From an uncultured Phycisphaerae bacterium (GTDB taxonomy: Bacteria > Planctomycetota > Phycisphaerae > UBA1845 > PWPN01): a DNA stretch of 35,871 nucleotides. The notes under the pieces are model-generated. The model was not told where the DNA came from. It did no database searches and saw nothing but the letters and a program-made list of their open reading frames with translations. The DNA is taken from positions 1-35,871 of the forward strand of contig CALLOB010000111.1 of assembly GCA_938005315.1 (NCBI GenBank), read 5' to 3'. Below are positions 8,181-16,087 of this stretch, piece by piece. Positions within the stretch are counted from its first letter, which is position 1. Each line of letters begins with the position of its first letter. The position numbers and the translations under genes are program-made.

Positions 8181-8209
8181 TTGACACCCCCGGGACGATC
8201 TTCGATGCT
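8181..8209 (+). promoter_or_regulatory. Probable sigma-70 promoter for pyrD
   Basis: A perfect -35 TTGACA (8181-8186), a 17-nt spacer and a weak -10 GATGCT (8204-8209). Transcription would start near 8216, leaving a short leader carrying AAGGAG at 8217-8222. If correct, it rules out any translation start before that point and supports TTG at 8230. Confidence 0.5.
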
Positions 8210-8229
8210 TGCGGACAAGGAGCAGACCG

Positions 8230-9216
8230 TTGATTCCCCGCCCGGACATGAGCGTCTCGATCGGCCGGCTCACGCTGCGCAACCCGGTGATCACCCTCTC
8301 GGGCACCTGCGGATACGGCGACGAGTACGCGCCCTTCGCCGACCTGTCGGCCCTGGGGGCGTTCACCACCAAGAGCGTGACCCTTGAGGAGCGCAAAGGG
8401 AACCCTCCGCCCCGCATCGTGGAGACCCCGGCGGGCATGTTGAACGCCATCGGCCTGGCCAACGTCGGGCTCGAGCGCTTCGTGACCGAGAAACTGCCGG
8501 TGCTGGCCGGACTCGGGGTCCCGGCGATCGTCAATGTCGCCGGGCACTGCATCGAGGACTATCTGGCGGTCTGCGCGCGGCTGGATCCGCTCGAGGCGGT
8601 GGCCGGCCTGGAGCTCAACGTCAGCTGCCCGAACGTGGCGGACGGGCTGGTGTTCGGCAGCGACCCGGCGGCCCTGGGCAACCTGGTGCGGAAGGTGCGC
8701 GAAGTGGTGCGAAGGTCGGTCCTGGTGGTCAAGCTCTCGCCGAACGTCACCGACATCACCGCCACGGCCCGGGCCGCGATCGACGCCGGCGCCGATGCGC
8801 TGTCGCTGGTGAACACCTTCGTCGGGATGGCGATCGACGTGGAGAAGTGCCGGCCGGTGCTGGCTAACGTCACCGGCGGGCTCAGCGGCCCGGCGATCAG
8901 GCCGCTGGCCCTGCACATGCTGCACCGGGTTTACCGGGAGGTGGCGGGTCCGGCCGGCGTGCCGCTGATCGGCATGGGGGGGATCACGGACTGGCAGGAC
9001 GCGGTGGCCTTCATGCTCGCCGGGGCGACGGCCGTGGGAATCGGAACGGTGCTGTTCGTGGATCCCGGCGTGCCGGTCCGTGTCCTGGAGGGCATGGAGG
9101 ACTACCTGCGGCGCCACGGGCTGGCTTCGGCGAGGGAATTGACCGGCCGGCTGAACGCCTTGAACCGCGGGCCGGCGCCGGGATGCAACACCGCCGGCCG
9201 TGGAGTCCGGCCATGA
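8230..9216 (+). CDS. pyrD: Dihydroorotate dehydrogenase, class 1 (catalytic subunit)
   Basis: This 328-aa FMN enzyme oxidises dihydroorotate to orotate in pyrimidine synthesis. It is class 1: the catalytic base is a cysteine (Cys133 in ELNVSCPN) rather than the serine of the membrane-bound class 2. Other matches are the FMN-binding Lys48 (FTTKSVT), Asn130, Lys168 (VVKLSPN), the PAGMLNAIGLAN segment and the phosphate-binding GMGGI (248-252). Class 1B enzymes usually pair with an iron-sulfur flavoprotein, PyrK, which is not in this window. I chose TTG at 8230 because AAGGAG lies 7 nt upstream; ATG at 8248 is the alternative and lacks a ribosome site. Its stop overlaps the start of the next gene (ATGA), so the lipoprotein gene is translationally coupled. 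Confidence 0.92.
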   Translation: MIPRPDMSVSIGRLTLRNPVITLSGTCGYGDEYAPFADLSALGAFTTKSVTLEERKGNPPPRIVETPAGMLNAIGLANVGLERFVTEKLPVLAGLGVPAIVNVAGHCIEDYLAVCARLDPLEAVAGLELNVSCPNVADGLVFGSDPAALGNLVRKVREVVRRSVLVVKLSPNVTDITATARAAIDAGADALSLVNTFVGMAIDVEKCRPVLANVTGGLSGPAIRPLALHMLHRVYREVAGPAGVPLIGMGGITDWQDAVAFMLAGATAVGIGTVLFVDPGVPVRVLEGMEDYLRRHGLASARELTGRLNALNRGPAPGCNTAGRGVRP

Positions 9217-10214
9217 CTGCCGCGGCCCGGCCGGTGATCCTGGCGGCCTGCTGGACCGCCCTGACGGCTTGCGCCCCCGCGAGCCAGGATGAGCCCTGCC
9301 CGCTGGACCTGCGTGCGGTTCCCCTGAGGCAGGCCCTCACGGACCTCTGCTCGAGGCTAGGGGTCGCGTATCTGCTGGATCCTGCCGTTCCTTCGGAAGC
9401 CCTGGACAGGCCGGTCCGGATCGCAGCGGTGCACCTGACCGGCCAGGAGGCCCTGCGCTGGGTGGCGCGGGCCGCGGGGCTGGAGGCGGTTTTCGTCGAG
9501 GAGACGCTCCTGGTAACCGTGCCGGAGCGGCTTGGGCGGGTCTGGCATGCCGGGGGATCGGGTGTTTCGCCCGAGGGCGGTCAAGCGTCCGCCGAGCGTG
9601 TTCGACGGGCACGACTGCGACGGGCGGATCTGGTCTGGACGGACACGCCGATTACGCGCGTGGCCCGGGATGTGTCCGCGGCCTTCGGCATCGACCTGGT
9701 GGTGCATCCGGCGGTGCTGGCGGACTCGCCGATGATCAGCCTGGAGTCGGCTGCGACCGATCTGGACGGCCTGATCCACGCACTGCAGGACCGGTTGGGA
9801 TGCGCGGTGGACGTCTTCGACGGCGTGTTGTACGCCCGACCGCGGACCGGTTCGGCGACCCCGCCGAACAAAGGTCTGTCCGGCACCAGCGGCGGCGGGC
9901 CGGTCGATGGCGCGGGAGCGGATGATCCGCTGGAGAGACAGGTCGTGATTGACCGATCTGTTGAGGACTGGCGGCATCTGGCCGAACGGCTGGGAAAGAG
10001 CAGCGGCATACGATTGTCGCTGGCGGGTATTGGGAATGCGCCGTGGCCGGCGCCTGAGGCCTGCGGCAGCGTGAGGGAGATCCTGGAAGCCGGACGCCTT
10101 GCCGGCCTGTGGACCTGGGAGTCGACGAGCGACGGCGGAAAGTTGTCAAACGGGGTCGCGATCACGGTGCGACCGCGCGCGGCGGTCGCGACCCGGACTG
10201 CAGCGTCGGACTGA
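9213..10214 (+). CDS. Lipoprotein with three STN-like (secretin/TonB N-terminal) modules
   Basis: This 333-aa protein starts at an ATG overlapping the pyrD stop, with GGAG 8 nt upstream. A lipoprotein signal ends in LTAC (Cys20). The mature part shows three repeats of the secretin/TonB short N-terminal pattern: LDLRAVPLRQALTDL...VAYLLDP...ALRWVARAAGLEAV (about 30-105), LVWTDTPITRVARDV...IDLVVHP...LIHALQDRLGCAV (about 145-210), and a weaker one from about 245 (VIDRSVEDWRHLAERL...IRLSLAG...). Each has the beta-alpha-beta-beta-alpha order in which a short helix follows a 'm-x-LRDAL'-type strand. No secretin pore domain is present, so it is not a secretin itself. It may be a periplasmic scaffold or a partner of a secretion or envelope complex; this is inference. 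The link to pyrD is unexplained. Confidence 0.7.
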   Translation: MTAAARPVILAACWTALTACAPASQDEPCPLDLRAVPLRQALTDLCSRLGVAYLLDPAVPSEALDRPVRIAAVHLTGQEALRWVARAAGLEAVFVEETLLVTVPERLGRVWHAGGSGVSPEGGQASAERVRRARLRRADLVWTDTPITRVARDVSAAFGIDLVVHPAVLADSPMISLESAATDLDGLIHALQDRLGCAVDVFDGVLYARPRTGSATPPNKGLSGTSGGGPVDGAGADDPLERQVVIDRSVEDWRHLAERLGKSSGIRLSLAGIGNAPWPAPEACGSVREILEAGRLAGLWTWESTSDGGKLSNGVAITVRPRAAVATRTAASD

Positions 10215-10525
10215 CCGCCGGGGAGTGGGGCTGGAGGGGCGGGCGCCACCCGGAGTCATTCCCCGGGACCACGGGCTCCGGCCGGAAATCCCGTCCCATC
10301 GCCGTAATTCTCTTGTGTGGAAAAGACTTACGAATCTTTCGCCGGGGCTTGACGGCCTGCGAATGGGATATAAACTTTCCGCGGACTTGTTGATCCGGCA
10401 TTCCCCGGCCGATCACAGGCTATGTGTTCTGAGGGATGGAGAGCGTGCGGATGTTGGAGAGTGGCCGGTTGTTGCTCGAGAGCGGCCTGATGCGGGGCGT
10501 GCGGCCCGGCTCGGAGGTAAACCTC
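10215..10525. other. 311-nt region upstream of the acidic-protein gene
   Basis: It holds a candidate promoter at 10349-10376 and a leader of roughly 140 nt before the chosen ATG at 10526. In-frame ATGs at 10436 and 10451 could extend the acidic protein by 30 or 25 residues (beginning MESVRMLESG or MLESGRLLLE), so part of this gap may be coding. Nothing else is recognisable. Confidence 0.45.
10349..10376 (+). promoter_or_regulatory. Candidate promoter for the acidic-protein gene
   Basis: TTGACG (10349-10354), a 16-nt spacer and TAAACT (10371-10376), in a local AT-rich patch that contrasts with the surroundings. The -10 matches consensus at four of six positions. Confidence 0.4.
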
Positions 10526-10786
10526 ATGATCTCGATTCTTGACCAAGCCGAGGAGGAACGGCAGCGTTTCCTCGCCCTGGTTTCGCGGCACGAGGCGCTT
10601 GAGCCGGTGCTTGGCGCCCGCGACGACGACGAGGAAGAAGAGGACGAGGAGGAGGAAGAGGACGAGGACGAGGACGAGGACGACTTCGATTACTTCGACG
10701 ACGAGGACGACGAAGACCTCGACGACGTCGATGACGACGAGTTCGACGAACTGGACGACGACGAGGAGGAAGAGGACGAGGATTGA
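10526..10786 (+). CDS. Small extremely acidic protein of unknown function
   Basis: This is an 86-aa protein. Residues 1-32 ([20 protein letters not shown]...) form a likely amphipathic helix. Residues 33-86 are a polyacidic tail in which 47 of 54 residues are Asp or Glu, broken only by seven hydrophobic or aromatic residues (Phe, Tyr, Leu, Val) at spaced positions. The start is set by GGAGG 8 nt before the ATG; longer versions from 10436 or 10451 are possible. The DNA is a purine-rich GAC/GAG/GAA array, prone to slippage, so tail length may vary between strains. Acidic tails of this kind act elsewhere as nucleic-acid mimics, chaperone tails or cation binders; none can be assigned here. It is plausibly real given the clean ribosome site and uninterrupted frame. 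Confidence 0.65.
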   Translation: MISILDQAEEERQRFLALVSRHEALEPVLGARDDDEEEEDEEEEEDEDEDEDDFDYFDDEDDEDLDDVDDDEFDELDDDEEEEDED

Positions 10787-10983
10787 GGACTGCCGGTCCG
10801 GGTCGCGCCGCCGGCGCGGATGTGCGGGCGTCTTCGCGGAGTTCCCCGGGGCCGGCCGACTGCGGGCACCCGCAGGGCATGGCGGTCCGAGCACGCGTGT
10901 GTTCCAGCGGCTCGGGGGCTGCAGGGCGCACGATGGCCGGACGGACGGCTTGTACGTCAGACGGCCGGTGCAAGGAGACAGCG

Positions 10984-11331
10984 ATGTCTGAATCGCCGGA
11001 GGAATGCGGCGGACTGGAGCGACGGCAGGGCGAGCGTCGATCTTCCGTGGATCGGCGCACCGGCCTGGAGCGGCGGCGTGGTCCCGGGCGGCGTCGCAGC
11101 GACACCCGCCGTGTGGCCGAGGAAGGGGAGATGTCGGACGAGCTCCTGGAGTTCGTCCTGGCGATCGACGACTACAAGCGGGCCAACAAACGGCCTTTTC
11201 CCACCTGGAGTGAAGTCTTCGAAGTCATCCGGTTTCTGGGGTACCGCAAGGTCGCGCCGCGCGCCGAGCACATCGACCGCCCTGCGCCCTGGCGGGAAGG
11301 CGAGTCGGGGGCGTCCCGGCCCGGTGACTGA
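10984..11331 (+). CDS. Small conserved protein with Arg-rich leader, unknown function
   Basis: This 115-aa protein has AAGGAG 6 nt upstream of its ATG. Residues 10-42 form a strongly basic repeat ([22 protein letters not shown]), likely disordered and able to bind nucleic acid or acidic partners. The C-terminal part, [39 protein letters not shown] (51-89 approximately), looks like a compact helical module that I recall in short planctomycete proteins without a function. There is no signal peptide. It lies about 200 nt after the acidic-protein gene on the same strand, so a charge-complementary pair is conceivable but unproven. Confidence 0.7.
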   Translation: MSESPEECGGLERRQGERRSSVDRRTGLERRRGPGRRRSDTRRVAEEGEMSDELLEFVLAIDDYKRANKRPFPTWSEVFEVIRFLGYRKVAPRAEHIDRPAPWREGESGASRPGD

Positions 11332-11378
11332 ACGCCTCCGTGGCCGGGCCCGGAACCTCTGGCCACCGGCCCGAGGCC

Positions 11379-11407
11379 GCGGCAGCCCCTACCGCTGACG
11401 CTGCCGC
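11379..11407. terminator. Hairpin between convergent genes, possible terminator
   Basis: An 8-bp perfect stem, GCGGCAGC with GCTGCCGC, around a 13-nt loop, placed between the plus-strand gene ending at 11331 and the minus-strand fucosidase ending at 11417. No T-run follows on either strand, so an intrinsic terminator function is only suggested by position. Confidence 0.35.
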
Positions 11408-11416
11408 TGGAAAAAC

Positions 11417-12763
11417 CTATTGCACACCGCCGAGTTTCAGGACCGCGATCCGGACGCCTCCGGGGGTCGGCGGACATCCCGCCGGCATCTCGATCCGCAG
11501 CCCGTCCTCCGCTCGGGTGGCCGAAAGCAGCCCCTGTCGCCCGAGCATGCTGACCGAGAGAGTGCCTGACGGCTGGGGCGTTCTGAGCTCCAGGGCCGAC
11601 TCCGGCGGATTTCGGACGATGGCGTAGACGGCATCCCCCCGGGTGGTGTAGCGGATGTCGTCGCCCTCGGCGGCCTCGCGCCACGGGCTGGTGGCGTAGA
11701 TGGCCTCGCCGTTGACGGCCAGCCACTCCCCGATCTGCAGGAGGCGTTCCTGCTGGATCTCCGGAATGCGTCCGTCGGCGGTCGGGCCGACGTTGAGCAG
11801 GAGGTTGCCGCCGCGGCTGACGGTATCGACCAGCAGCCAGACGATGTCGTCGGCGCGGGCGTAGTCGTCGCGGCTCTCGTTGCGGTTATAGCCGTAGGAA
11901 CTGCCTATTCCCCGGCTTTCCTCCCACTTGTGCCGGGCGCCGACCTCGCCCTGGGCGTACTTGCCGTACTCGGTGGTGTAGTAGCCGCCGTGCCGGGTGC
12001 GGGTCTCCTTTCCCCAGCGGTCGTTGACCACGACCTCCTCGCGGCACGGCGACTCGTTGAACAGCCAGGCCAGGAACTCCTCGCTGCGCCAGGTGGACGA
12101 GGGGTGTTCCCACTCGCCGTCGGCGAAGATCAGAGCGGGCCGGTAGCGGACCACGAGGTCCTTGAGCTGGGGCAGCATGTGCTCGGCCACGTAGCGGTCG
12201 ACGTCGGACCGGTACACGGGGTTGTACCACTCGTAGAGCGAATAGTAGAAGCCCATCTTCAGGCCGGCGGCCCGGACCGCCTCGGCCAGTTCGCCGCAGA
12301 GATCCCGGTGCGGGCCGATATCGACGCTGTTCCAGTTCCAGCTGTCGGGGCTGGGCCACAGGCAGAAACCCTCGTGGTGCTTGCTGGTCAGGGCGACATA
12401 GCGGGCTCCGGCGCGTTTGAACAGCGTCGCCCAGGCGGCCGGATCGAAGAGTTCGGCCTTGAACATCGGGGCGAAGTCCTGGTAGCGGAACTTCGGGCCG
12501 TACGTGGTCTCGTGGAACCTTCGGCAGGGGTGGTCGGGCTGCTCGATCCAGTGCCAGTACCATTCGGCGTACTGATCCTTGGGCGCCCAGGAGGGCACGG
12601 CGTAGACCCCCCAGTGGATGAAGATGCCGAACTTGGCCTCGTCGAACCAGGCCGGAATCGGCCGGCGGTCGAGCGATTCCCAGGACGCGGCGTACTGTCC
12701 CAGGCCCGGGGAGGCCGCCAGCAGCACGGTCGCCGACAGCAGGACGCCGACTGTGTTTTTCAT
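11417..12763 (-). CDS. Exported GH29 alpha-L-fucosidase
   Basis: This 448-aa protein has a Sec signal peptide (MKNTVGVLLSATVLLAASPGLG). GH29 hallmarks are a WFDEAKFGIFIHWGVYAVPSW segment with His50-Trp51, ALTSKHHEGFCLWPS with His129-His130, and LIFADGEWEH, whose Asp215 is the expected retaining nucleophile. The acid/base is more variable in this family and I cannot place it firmly. After the barrel (to about residue 365) there is a C-terminal beta-sandwich with DIRYTTRGDAVYAIVR, typical of the family. It removes terminal alpha-L-fucose from glycans such as algal or mucin polysaccharides, consistent with polysaccharide use by this group. The start is set by GAGGAAGAG and the signal peptide. 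It is transcribed alone. Confidence 0.92.
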   Translation of the reverse strand: MKNTVGVLLSATVLLAASPGLGQYAASWESLDRRPIPAWFDEAKFGIFIHWGVYAVPSWAPKDQYAEWYWHWIEQPDHPCRRFHETTYGPKFRYQDFAPMFKAELFDPAAWATLFKRAGARYVALTSKHHEGFCLWPSPDSWNWNSVDIGPHRDLCGELAEAVRAAGLKMGFYYSLYEWYNPVYRSDVDRYVAEHMLPQLKDLVVRYRPALIFADGEWEHPSSTWRSEEFLAWLFNESPCREEVVVNDRWGKETRTRHGGYYTTEYGKYAQGEVGARHKWEESRGIGSSYGYNRNESRDDYARADDIVWLLVDTVSRGGNLLLNVGPTADGRIPEIQQERLLQIGEWLAVNGEAIYATSPWREAAEGDDIRYTTRGDAVYAIVRNPPESALELRTPQPSGTLSVSMLGRQGLLSATRAEDGLRIEMPAGCPPTPGGVRIAVLKLGGVQ

Positions 12764-12927
12764 GTCTCTTCCTCGCCTTGAAGCGGAACTCGGATCTCGA
12801 TTCGCCGGGTCGCACGGTAACCGCACCGGTGCGCGACCGTCAAGCCGGCTCGGCCTCCGCCCGGCGGGAAGGACCGCCGCGGGCGGGACCCGCGCCGGGA
12901 CTGGTCCGCCCGGGGCTTTCTGCTAGA

Positions 12928-14622
12928 ATGTATCGCTCCGACGAAAACAGGATCGTCTTTCCCCCGGTGTGCGACGTGCAGCAGGAATCCGAGTATCACC
13001 GCTACTGTCCCGGCGAGGAGCGCATCCGCATTTCCGACGCCGTCTGCCGGGGGCGGCGACGCGTGAACTTCCCCAAGTGCAAGGGGTGCCGCTTCAACGA
13101 CGACGAGCAGGCCGGGGCGTCGGGGCCCGGCGAGACCGGCCCGGGGCCCGCGGCCCGGGTGGTGGCGCCGGTGCCCGTGACCGCTCCCGCTGCGGCGACG
13201 GCCGAGCCCGCCGCGGCCCGCGTCGATCGCATCGAGGAGGTGTTCCGGGCCTACGACGTGCGCGGGCTTTATCCGGAGGAACTGAACGCGGACGTCGCCT
13301 GGCGGATCGGGCATGCCACCGCCCAGTTCCTCCGCTCCGTCCTGCGCGGCTACGACCGCAGCCTAGCGGAGAAGTCCACCGTGGTCGTCGGGCGGGACAT
13401 GCGCAAGAGCAGCCCCGAGCTGTGCGCGGCGCTGATCGAGGGCCTGCGGACCGGCGGCTCGCCGGTCGTCGACATCGGCCTGATCGACACGCCGCAGCTG
13501 GCCTTCGCGGTCAATCAGATCACCTGCTGCGGCGGGGTCCAGGTCACCGCCAGCCACAACCCCGCGCGTTACAACGGCTTCAAGTTCTGCGGCCTCAAGG
13601 GCCGGCCGGTCAGTTCCGACACCGGCCTGACCAAGATCAGCCGCATCGCCCGCAACACCCAGCGGCATGTCGGCGGGCAGCTCAGCGGGCTGCGGGAACA
13701 GGACCTCAGCGCCGCCTATAAGGCCCACGTGCTCGGCTTTCTGAGGCCGCCGGAGGGCGGGCGGGGCTCCCGTCGGCCGCTGCGGGTGGTGGTGGACGCC
13801 TCCAACGGCATGGCCGGGCGGTGGTTCCCGATCGTCTTCGGCGACGTGGACTGGCTGGACATCGTGCGGCTGAACTTCGAGCACAACGGCGATTTCATCC
13901 ACGACCCCGATCCGCTGGTCCGGGCGAATCTGAGCCAGCTGATCGACCGCATGGGCCGCTCACGGGCGGACTTCGGCGTCTGTTTCGACGGCGACGCCGA
14001 CCGTTGCGTCTTCCTGGACCACGAGGGGCGGGTGATCGACGGCGACGTGTTGACCGCCCTGCTGGCCCGGCGCTTCCTGGCCGAGGCCCCCGGATCGGTG
14101 GTGGTCTATGACGTCCGCTGTTCGCGCCTGGTAGCCGAGGAGATCCGCCAGGCCGGCGGCATCCCGCGCCGCGAACGCTGCGGCCACGCCTTCATCAAGA
14201 AGGCCATGGCCGACTCGAAGGCGGTGTTCGGCGGCGAGCTCAGCGGGCACTACTACTTCCGCGATCACTTCTACGCCGACTCGGCGATGATCGCCTTCGC
14301 GGAAGTCGCGGGCCTGGTGACCTCCTCGGGCAAGCCCTTGGCGGAGCTGGTCGCCCCGCTGCGACGCTACGCCCGCTCCGGCGAACGCAACTTCCGCAAC
14401 GACGACCACGCCGCCGCTCTCAAACGGCTGGCCCGACGCTACGGCGACGCCCGGATCGACCGCCTCGACGGCCTCACCGTGGAGTACGACGACTGGTGGT
14501 TCAACGTGCGGTCCTCCAACACCGAGCCGATCCTGCGGCTGAATCTGGAGGCCGCCACCCCCGCCATGATGGAGGACAAGCTCGCCGAGCTGATGCCGCT
14601 GCTGGGAGAGCCTCTGACCTGA
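12928..14622 (+). CDS. Phosphomannomutase/phosphoglucomutase with Cys-rich N-terminal module
   Basis: This 564-aa protein is about 100 residues longer than the usual enzyme of 450-460. The alpha-D-phosphohexomutase core starts near residue 105 (EVFRAYDVRGLYPEE). It has the phosphoserine loop TASHNP (Ser209), the metal loop DGDADR (354-359), a sugar-binding GGELSGHYYF segment and the phosphate-binding RSSNTEPILRL near the end. It should interconvert mannose or glucose 6- and 1-phosphates for envelope glycans. The extra N-terminus carries five cysteines: Cys15, Cys27 (YCPGE), Cys40 (SDAVCRGRRR), and Cys51 and Cys54 (FPKCKGCRF). It looks like a zinc-ribbon-like module, followed by an Ala/Pro linker at about 60-100. 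The ATG at 12928 has no good ribosome site; an in-frame GTG at 12967 would keep four of the five cysteines. Confidence 0.88.
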   Translation: MYRSDENRIVFPPVCDVQQESEYHRYCPGEERIRISDAVCRGRRRVNFPKCKGCRFNDDEQAGASGPGETGPGPAARVVAPVPVTAPAAATAEPAAARVDRIEEVFRAYDVRGLYPEELNADVAWRIGHATAQFLRSVLRGYDRSLAEKSTVVVGRDMRKSSPELCAALIEGLRTGGSPVVDIGLIDTPQLAFAVNQITCCGGVQVTASHNPARYNGFKFCGLKGRPVSSDTGLTKISRIARNTQRHVGGQLSGLREQDLSAAYKAHVLGFLRPPEGGRGSRRPLRVVVDASNGMAGRWFPIVFGDVDWLDIVRLNFEHNGDFIHDPDPLVRANLSQLIDRMGRSRADFGVCFDGDADRCVFLDHEGRVIDGDVLTALLARRFLAEAPGSVVVYDVRCSRLVAEEIRQAGGIPRRERCGHAFIKKAMADSKAVFGGELSGHYYFRDHFYADSAMIAFAEVAGLVTSSGKPLAELVAPLRRYARSGERNFRNDDHAAALKRLARRYGDARIDRLDGLTVEYDDWWFNVRSSNTEPILRLNLEAATPAMMEDKLAELMPLLGEPLT

Positions 14623-14688
14623 CCGTGCCGCCGGACGGCGGCGCGGCCGGCGGAACCGGGCTCGCGGCGGCTCCGGCTGCGCAGAACC

Positions 14689-15948
14689 ATGCGTGAGATC
14701 ATCGATCATCGTCGCCTCGACTGCGGCCTGGAGCTGGCGGTGCTGCCCATGCCCCGCCGGCCGCTGGTCGCGCTGGACATCCGGATCTACGCCGGTTTTG
14801 CGTTCGAACCGCCCGCACGGCTGGGGCTGTGCCACGTGCTGGACGAGGCCATCAGCAAGGGCACCGCCCGGTACAACGGGCGCGGGCTCAACGACGCCTT
14901 CGACGCCATCGGCGCCGCCCATTGGACCCATCCCGGACGGGAGCTGATGAGGTTCGCGGGGCTGTGCCTGCCGGAGCACTTCGGGCGCCTCGTCGAACTG
15001 CACGCCGAGATGATCCGCACGCCGGCGTTCCCCGAGGACGCCTGCCGGGTGGCCGTGGAGCTGACCCGGCAGGCCCTGGATGCGCTGGCCGACGACCCCG
15101 GCGAGCTGGCCCGCAAGCTGCTGCACCGCCGCGCGTACGCCCCCCCGCTGAACCGCCACGTGCTTGGCGAGATCGATACCCTCGCGGGCATACGCCGTGA
15201 ACATCTGGTCGATCACTGGCGCAGATGCTTTACCGCCCCGCGGATGCTGGCGGCCGTGGCCGGGGCGGTGGAGGCCTCCTCGGCCGCGGACGTGCTGGAA
15301 CGGGCGTTCGAGGGTTTTGCCGGCGACGACCCGGCCGCTAAAGGTGCGCGTCCGGGCTTCACGCTCGACCTCCGCCCGGGATACGAGCATTACCCCAAGG
15401 ATGCCGAGCAGACCCATGTGATCATGTGCTTCCCCGGGGCCGCGGCCACGGACCCGGACTTTCCGGTCGAGCAGGTGACCCTGGGCGTGCTCGACGGGGG
15501 CATGAGCGGCCGGTTGTTCACCGAGGTGCGCGAAAAGCAGGGGCTGGTCTACTGGGTCGGGGCCTGGAGCGATCAGCCCAGCCGGGGAGGGGCGGTCCAT
15601 CTGGGGGCCTCGACCACGCCGGAGAATCTCGAGCGCACCTGCGCGACGCTGCTGGGCGAGGTGGACCGGCTCGAGCGCGACCTCTCGGAGGCCGAAGTGC
15701 GGCGGGCGATCACCGGCATCGTGGCCCGGGCCCGGACGCGAGGCGACGTGACCCAGGCGCGGGCCTCGCGCCTGGCCGACGACCTATTCTTCTACGGCCG
15801 GCCGATCCCGCTGGAGGAGAAGATCGCGCGGGTGGAGGCGGTGACCGTGGAGGACGTCCGCGCGTACCTGCTGCGCCGCCCGCGGGACGTGCTGGCCGCG
15901 GTGACCGTCGGGCCGGCGGGCTTGAAGAACGGCCTCCCCCGACCCTGA
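14689..15948 (+). CDS. M16B peptidase homologue, zinc-site-less partner subunit
   Basis: This 419-aa protein has the two-lobed M16 (insulinase/processing-peptidase) fold. The position of the zinc motif HxxEH reads HVLDE (49-53, in LCHVLDEAISKGT): the first His remains, Glu is Asp and the second His is Glu, so zinc binding should be lost. Its C-terminal half keeps the Arg-Tyr pair (Arg281 and Tyr288 in VREKQGLVYWV) that in heterodimeric M16B enzymes is contributed by the non-catalytic subunit to hold substrate. The next gene encodes the zinc-binding partner. No clear ribosome site precedes the ATG. It follows the phosphomannomutase gene by 66 nt. No signal peptide is visible in either subunit, so the complex is probably cytoplasmic. 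Confidence 0.88.
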   Translation: MREIIDHRRLDCGLELAVLPMPRRPLVALDIRIYAGFAFEPPARLGLCHVLDEAISKGTARYNGRGLNDAFDAIGAAHWTHPGRELMRFAGLCLPEHFGRLVELHAEMIRTPAFPEDACRVAVELTRQALDALADDPGELARKLLHRRAYAPPLNRHVLGEIDTLAGIRREHLVDHWRRCFTAPRMLAAVAGAVEASSAADVLERAFEGFAGDDPAAKGARPGFTLDLRPGYEHYPKDAEQTHVIMCFPGAAATDPDFPVEQVTLGVLDGGMSGRLFTEVREKQGLVYWVGAWSDQPSRGGAVHLGASTTPENLERTCATLLGEVDRLERDLSEAEVRRAITGIVARARTRGDVTQARASRLADDLFFYGRPIPLEEKIARVEAVTVEDVRAYLLRRPRDVLAAVTVGPAGLKNGLPRP

Positions 15949-16004
15949 CGCGCGGCCAACGCCGGCCGTCACGGACGCGAGGCTCAGGGTCGATCGCGAT
16001 CAAA

Positions 16005-16024
16005 GGCCGGCAGCGACGCCGGCC
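16005..16024. other. Intergenic hairpin 1 between the M16 genes
   Basis: A perfect 7-bp stem, GGCCGGC with GCCGGCC, around AGCGAC. It is followed four bases later by a second hairpin. No T-run is present. Confidence 0.4.
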
Positions 16025-16027
16025 GCT

Positions 16028-16054
16028 GCGGTGCTTCGCGACGCCGGGCACCGC
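16028..16054. other. Intergenic hairpin 2 between the M16 genes
   Basis: A 7-bp stem, GCGGTGC with GCACCGC, around a 13-nt loop, ending about 30 nt before the TTG start of the catalytic M16 subunit. Together with hairpin 1 it may stabilise or process the message, or set the ratio of the two subunits; this is inference from position only. Confidence 0.35.
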
Positions 16055-16087
16055 ATGGCGCCGCGGACCTGACTACGGAGAACCCTC

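Noticed and set aside
10621-10785. The GAC/GAG/GAA tract as a stand-alone DNA repeat or CRISPR-like array
   Set aside because: There is no regular unit length or spacer; it is explained by an acidic protein coding sequence.
10328-10894. Minus-strand frame with runs of Val and Leu resembling membrane helices
   Set aside because: It is the exact complement of the GAC/GAG array of the acidic protein; the hydrophobic runs are an artefact of that repeat.
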